The notes under the pieces were generated by a model, which saw only the letters and a program-made list of their open reading frames with translations, was not told the origin of the DNA and searched no databases. A stretch of DNA of 64,000 nt, from NCBI GenBank assembly GCA_052273485.1, contig DAVZID010000008.1:1-64000 (forward strand). Reading direction: 5' to 3'. The stretch is from Anthropogastromicrobium sp052273485 (GTDB lineage Bacteria; Bacillota; Clostridia; Lachnospirales; Lachnospiraceae). Below, one piece after another: positions 62,172 to 64,000 of the stretch (positions within the stretch are counted from its first letter, which is position 1; every line of letters starts with the position of its first letter). The translations under genes and the position numbers were made by a program.

Positions 62172-62427
62172 TATCTTCTGTGTGGTGGCGATACTTTTCA
62201 CGTGTCGCCATGCCGCCGCGGATATGCCGCTCCGATTTATTGATATCAAGAATAATCCGTGTCTGGAATGCCAGGCGCGGATTTATTTGTATTAGGCGCT
62301 GGGTCACGTCTTTGTGGACAGTGGACTTGCTGACACCGAATTGGCGAGCGGTTTGACGCACGGTGGCGCTGTTGTCAACGATGTAATGGGCAATGTTAAT
62401 GGCGCGTTCCTCTATGTAATCTCTCAT
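61927..62427 (-). CDS. spoIIID: SpoIIID-like sporulation regulator with long C-terminal extension
   Basis: DNA-binding regulator of mother-cell sporulation genes. Residues 1-80 match SpoIIID: MRDYIEERAINIAHYI, the helix-turn-helix ATVRQTARQFGVSKSTVHKDV and the C-terminal ERHIRGGMATREKYR. SpoIIID usually ends there at about 80-95 residues, but this frame continues to 166 residues with a Ser/His/Arg-rich tail. The tail is antisense to the end of the LTA-synthase-like gene and is probably non-homologous. GAGGT stands before the ATG, and a sigma-E-like promoter lies upstream. Confidence 0.88.
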   Translation of the reverse strand: MRDYIEERAINIAHYIVDNSATVRQTARQFGVSKSTVHKDVTQRLIQINPRLAFQTRIILDINKSERHIRGGMATREKYRHHTEDITFSSSAPAPCDNTECSDTHSKASECSPVHRHTPQARRPHSYSRLHSSSESHPATDFCGRSDIRQAAVQQSRTVKYSSNSG

Positions 62428-62454
62428 GCAAACCTCAAATTGATCTGTTTTTAC

Positions 62455-62484
62455 AGTGTATGATAGGACCGTTCGGAAGATTCA
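62455..62484 (-). promoter_or_regulatory. Sigma-E-like promoter for spoIIID
   Basis: On the minus strand the -10 CATACACT (62462-62455) fits the sigma-E consensus CATACANT. TGAATCTT (62484-62477) stands 14 bp upstream as a -35-like box. spoIIID is a sigma-E gene in Bacillus. Confidence 0.5.
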
Positions 62485-62585
62485 TTCAAATGGGGGCTGC
62501 AGGGGAGTATGTCAATAGTTCACGGAGAAAGTTTTGCAAAGTGAAATAAATATATGAATAGAAAGTTTAAGATAGAAATGCTATA

Positions 62586-62655
62586 ATGAAAAAACTATGG
62601 TATGTAAAAATGTTTAAGAAATGAAGAAACTATGGTATGTAAAAATATTTAAGAA
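62586..62655 (+). repeat. 35-bp tandem duplication before cutC
   Basis: Copies 62586-62620 and 62621-62655 differ at two bases. Both start ATGAARAAACTATGG. The first encodes MKKLWYVKMFKK then a stop; the second is in frame with cutC. A TATAAT box (62582-62587) overlaps the first copy. Confidence 0.85.
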
Positions 62656-62668
62656 AAGAGGGAAAAAC

Positions 62669-63442
62669 ATGGCGGAAAAAGAAAAAACAGTTCTCGAAGT
62701 ATGTACCGACAGCGTAGCGTCTGCGATTGCGGCAAAAAAAGGAGGCGCAGACCGCATTGAGCTGTGCAGCAATTTAATTATCGGAGGAACAACACCCGAC
62801 ACAAAGCTGTATCGCATCATTCAAAATGAGACTGGCATTCCAGCACGTATTTTGATTCGTCCAAGATTTGGCGATTTTTGTTACAGCAAGTATGAGAAGG
62901 AATTGATTCTTGAGCAGATTCAGGCGTTTCGCGAGGAAGGTGCGCAGGGCGTTGTCATCGGTGCCCTTAATCCAGATGGAAGCTTTGATCTGGAATTTAT
63001 GGAACAGTGCGTAAAGGCAGCTGGAAGCTGTAAAGTGACTTGTCACCGTGCATTTGATATGTGTAAGGATCCAGAACGTGCATTGGAAGATCTGATTCGC
63101 CTCGGTGTGGACACGCTTCTTACCTCTGGTCAGGAGCCATCTGCATTGGCGGGAGCCGATTGTCTTGAAACGCTTGTTGAAAAAGCACAGGGACGTATTC
63201 ATATTTTAGCTGGTGCTGGTGTGTCGGATGCAGTGATTAAGCCTTTATATGAAAAAGGCATTCGTCAGTTCCATCTTTCTGCAAAGAAAGAGTTAGAGAG
63301 TGCAATGCAGTATCGTAATACCAGAGTAAACATGGGACTTCCGGGAATGAGTGAGTATATGATCTGGCAGACCGATGAGGAAAAAGTGAGAAAGGCACGT
63401 ATGGCTTTGGATGCATGCGGTGCAAAAGAAAGCACAAAATAA
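62669..63442 (+). CDS. cutC: Copper homeostasis protein CutC family
   Basis: A 257-residue TIM-barrel protein of the CutC family. It shows LEVCTDSVASAIAAKKGGADRIELCSNL at the N-terminus, RPRFGDFCYSKYE near 67, VTCHRAFDMCKDPERALEDLI and the conserved late HLSAKKELESAM. The role in copper handling is debated and the biochemical activity is unknown. ATG 62669 follows AGAGGG; the open frame from 62621 comes from the 35-bp duplication and is probably not the normal start. Confidence 0.9.
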   Translation: MAEKEKTVLEVCTDSVASAIAAKKGGADRIELCSNLIIGGTTPDTKLYRIIQNETGIPARILIRPRFGDFCYSKYEKELILEQIQAFREEGAQGVVIGALNPDGSFDLEFMEQCVKAAGSCKVTCHRAFDMCKDPERALEDLIRLGVDTLLTSGQEPSALAGADCLETLVEKAQGRIHILAGAGVSDAVIKPLYEKGIRQFHLSAKKELESAMQYRNTRVNMGLPGMSEYMIWQTDEEKVRKARMALDACGAKESTK

Positions 63443-63522
63443 AAATATGCGAAAAGAAAGAAGATAGGAGTGCAATAATAATCGAAAATACGCGAAAGCG
63501 GTTAAAGAATTGCATTAGAAAA

Positions 63523-63616
63523 GGCCCGACAAATCAGATGAAATGCCGGACCCCGTATAGGAACACTCACAAGTTCCTTGTTTTCTGAGGGGGGCCCGGT
63601 GCCTTGCGGCACCGGG
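63523..63616 (+). ncRNA. Structured intergenic element upstream of mreB, unassigned
   Basis: A perfect 9-bp stem CCCGGTGCC/GGCACCGGG (63595-63603, 63608-63616) with a TTGC loop follows a larger fold in which CCGGACCCC (63546-63554) can pair with GGGGGGCCCGG, enclosing GGAAC/GTTCC (63560-63564, 63573-63577). No T-run follows. GC content is far above the surroundings. I cannot assign a family; the remaining gap to 63921 is AT-rich with promoter-like boxes. Confidence 0.5.
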
Positions 63617-63655
63617 TATGAGTATGAAAAAGCTTTCAAGTGATGGGGAATCGAC

Positions 63656-63684
63656 TTGAAGTACTTTTTAAGTACAGTTATAAT
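63656..63684 (+). promoter_or_regulatory. Sigma-A-type promoter for mreB/mbl
   Basis: TTGAAG (63656-63661), 17 bp, TATAAT (63679-63684). The spacer holds a GTACTT/AAGTAC palindrome (63661-63675), a possible operator. A second TATAAT lies at 63859-63864 without a good -35. Confidence 0.65.
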
Positions 63685-63921
63685 GTATCGCAAAATTGTG
63701 ACAAAAATTTGTCCGAAATCTAAATAAAGAAGAAAAAGAATAAAGGAATTATCAAGCAAAGCAGGCAAAAGGCTATTTTAATGGCATCTTAAAAAATTCG
63801 TAAGAAGTATTTTTCTTGAAAATCGAAAAAAATACTTTCCCTTTTTCGAGTTATTGTATATAATGATACCTGTGTAGGCATATATCCGGGGGATATTTGT
63901 CTTGGGAAAGGAGTTTTAACC

Positions 63922-64000
63922 ATGGCATTTGGCGTGTCAACTGATATAGGAATTGATTTGGGAACTGCCAGTATTCTGGTGTATATAAAGGGGAAGGGCG
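63922..64000 (+). CDS. Rod shape-determining protein MreB/Mbl (5' end only)
   Basis: The first 26 codons, MAFGVSTDIGIDLGTASILV and onward, contain the actin-like phosphate-1 motif DIGIDLGTASI of MreB, which organises lateral-wall synthesis. The gene runs off the right edge. AAAGGAG lies 8 bases before the ATG. Whether it is MreB or the paralogue Mbl cannot be told from this stretch. Confidence 0.88.
   Translation, partial: MAFGVSTDIGIDLGTASILVYIKGKG

Overview
The window reads as chromosomal DNA of a low- to mid-GC, spore-forming Clostridia member, most likely Lachnospiraceae. This rests on gene content: SpoIIID, a CwlD-like amidase, LL-diaminopimelate aminotransferase, a T-box before prolyl-tRNA synthetase, a SAM riboswitch before metK, a glnA-ANTAR pair, a short archaeal-type ProRS and intracellular sugar-cleaving enzymes. 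Almost all of it is ordinary core genome. I see no prophage, plasmid, rRNA, tRNA, CRISPR array or intact transposon.

Layout. 1-6.9 kb: the 3' part of polyphosphate kinase, an Mbeg1-like hydrolase, a MATE exporter and an OmpR-type two-component system. 7-14.5 kb: phosphopentomutase, a DbpA-type helicase, a GH42 beta-galactosidase, a MITE-like 220-bp element, an aspartokinase and an A-type flavoprotein. 14.6-24.1 kb: hemolysin III, an unrecognised protein with a nuclease-like core, DegV, an HD protein, glucokinase, an ABC exporter, Mn-dependent pyrophosphatase and a flavin reductase. 24.3-36.5 kb: a biosynthetic block (murA, metK, an RluA-type enzyme, a second aspartokinase, proS, glnA plus ANTAR regulator, dapL, aroA). 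36.6-39.6 kb (minus): citrate synthase, a SEC-C protein and MecA. 40.3-44.6 kb: a GH18 cell-wall enzyme, a CwlD-like amidase and Sua5. 44.7-45.5 kb: an A-rich putative non-coding transcript with a repeated RBS/ATG motif. 45.7-52.9 kb: glycogen debranching enzyme, endonuclease III, GH51 arabinofuranosidase, rhamnulose-1-phosphate aldolase and lactaldehyde reductase. 53-59.7 kb: a RelQ-like alarmone synthetase, a split chromate transporter, a histidine phosphatase, a cysteine-cluster protein, a HipA-like fragment, a small zincin and PepF. 59.8-64 kb: a candidate small RNA, an LTA-synthase-like protein, convergent spoIIID, cutC and the start of mreB/mbl.

Functional links. Two aspartokinases and DapL feed lysine and cell-wall diaminopimelate, joined by murA, the amidase and mreB. 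RhaD and FucO form the L-rhamnulose-1-phosphate to lactaldehyde to 1,2-propanediol segment. GH42 and GH51 enzymes without signal peptides imply import of oligosaccharides. glnA followed by an ANTAR protein suggests control of nitrogen assimilation by antitermination.

The observations most worth checking are the A-rich repeat transcript (44.77-45.52 kb), the MITE-like element touching the beta-galactosidase stop codon, a SpoIIID ORF running about 245 bp antisense into the LTA-synthase-like gene, a doubly truncated HipA-like fragment, candidate structured RNAs at 59.86-60.02 and 63.52-63.62 kb, and the merged terminator/promoter before citrate synthase. All family names come from reading the sequence; no database search was run.
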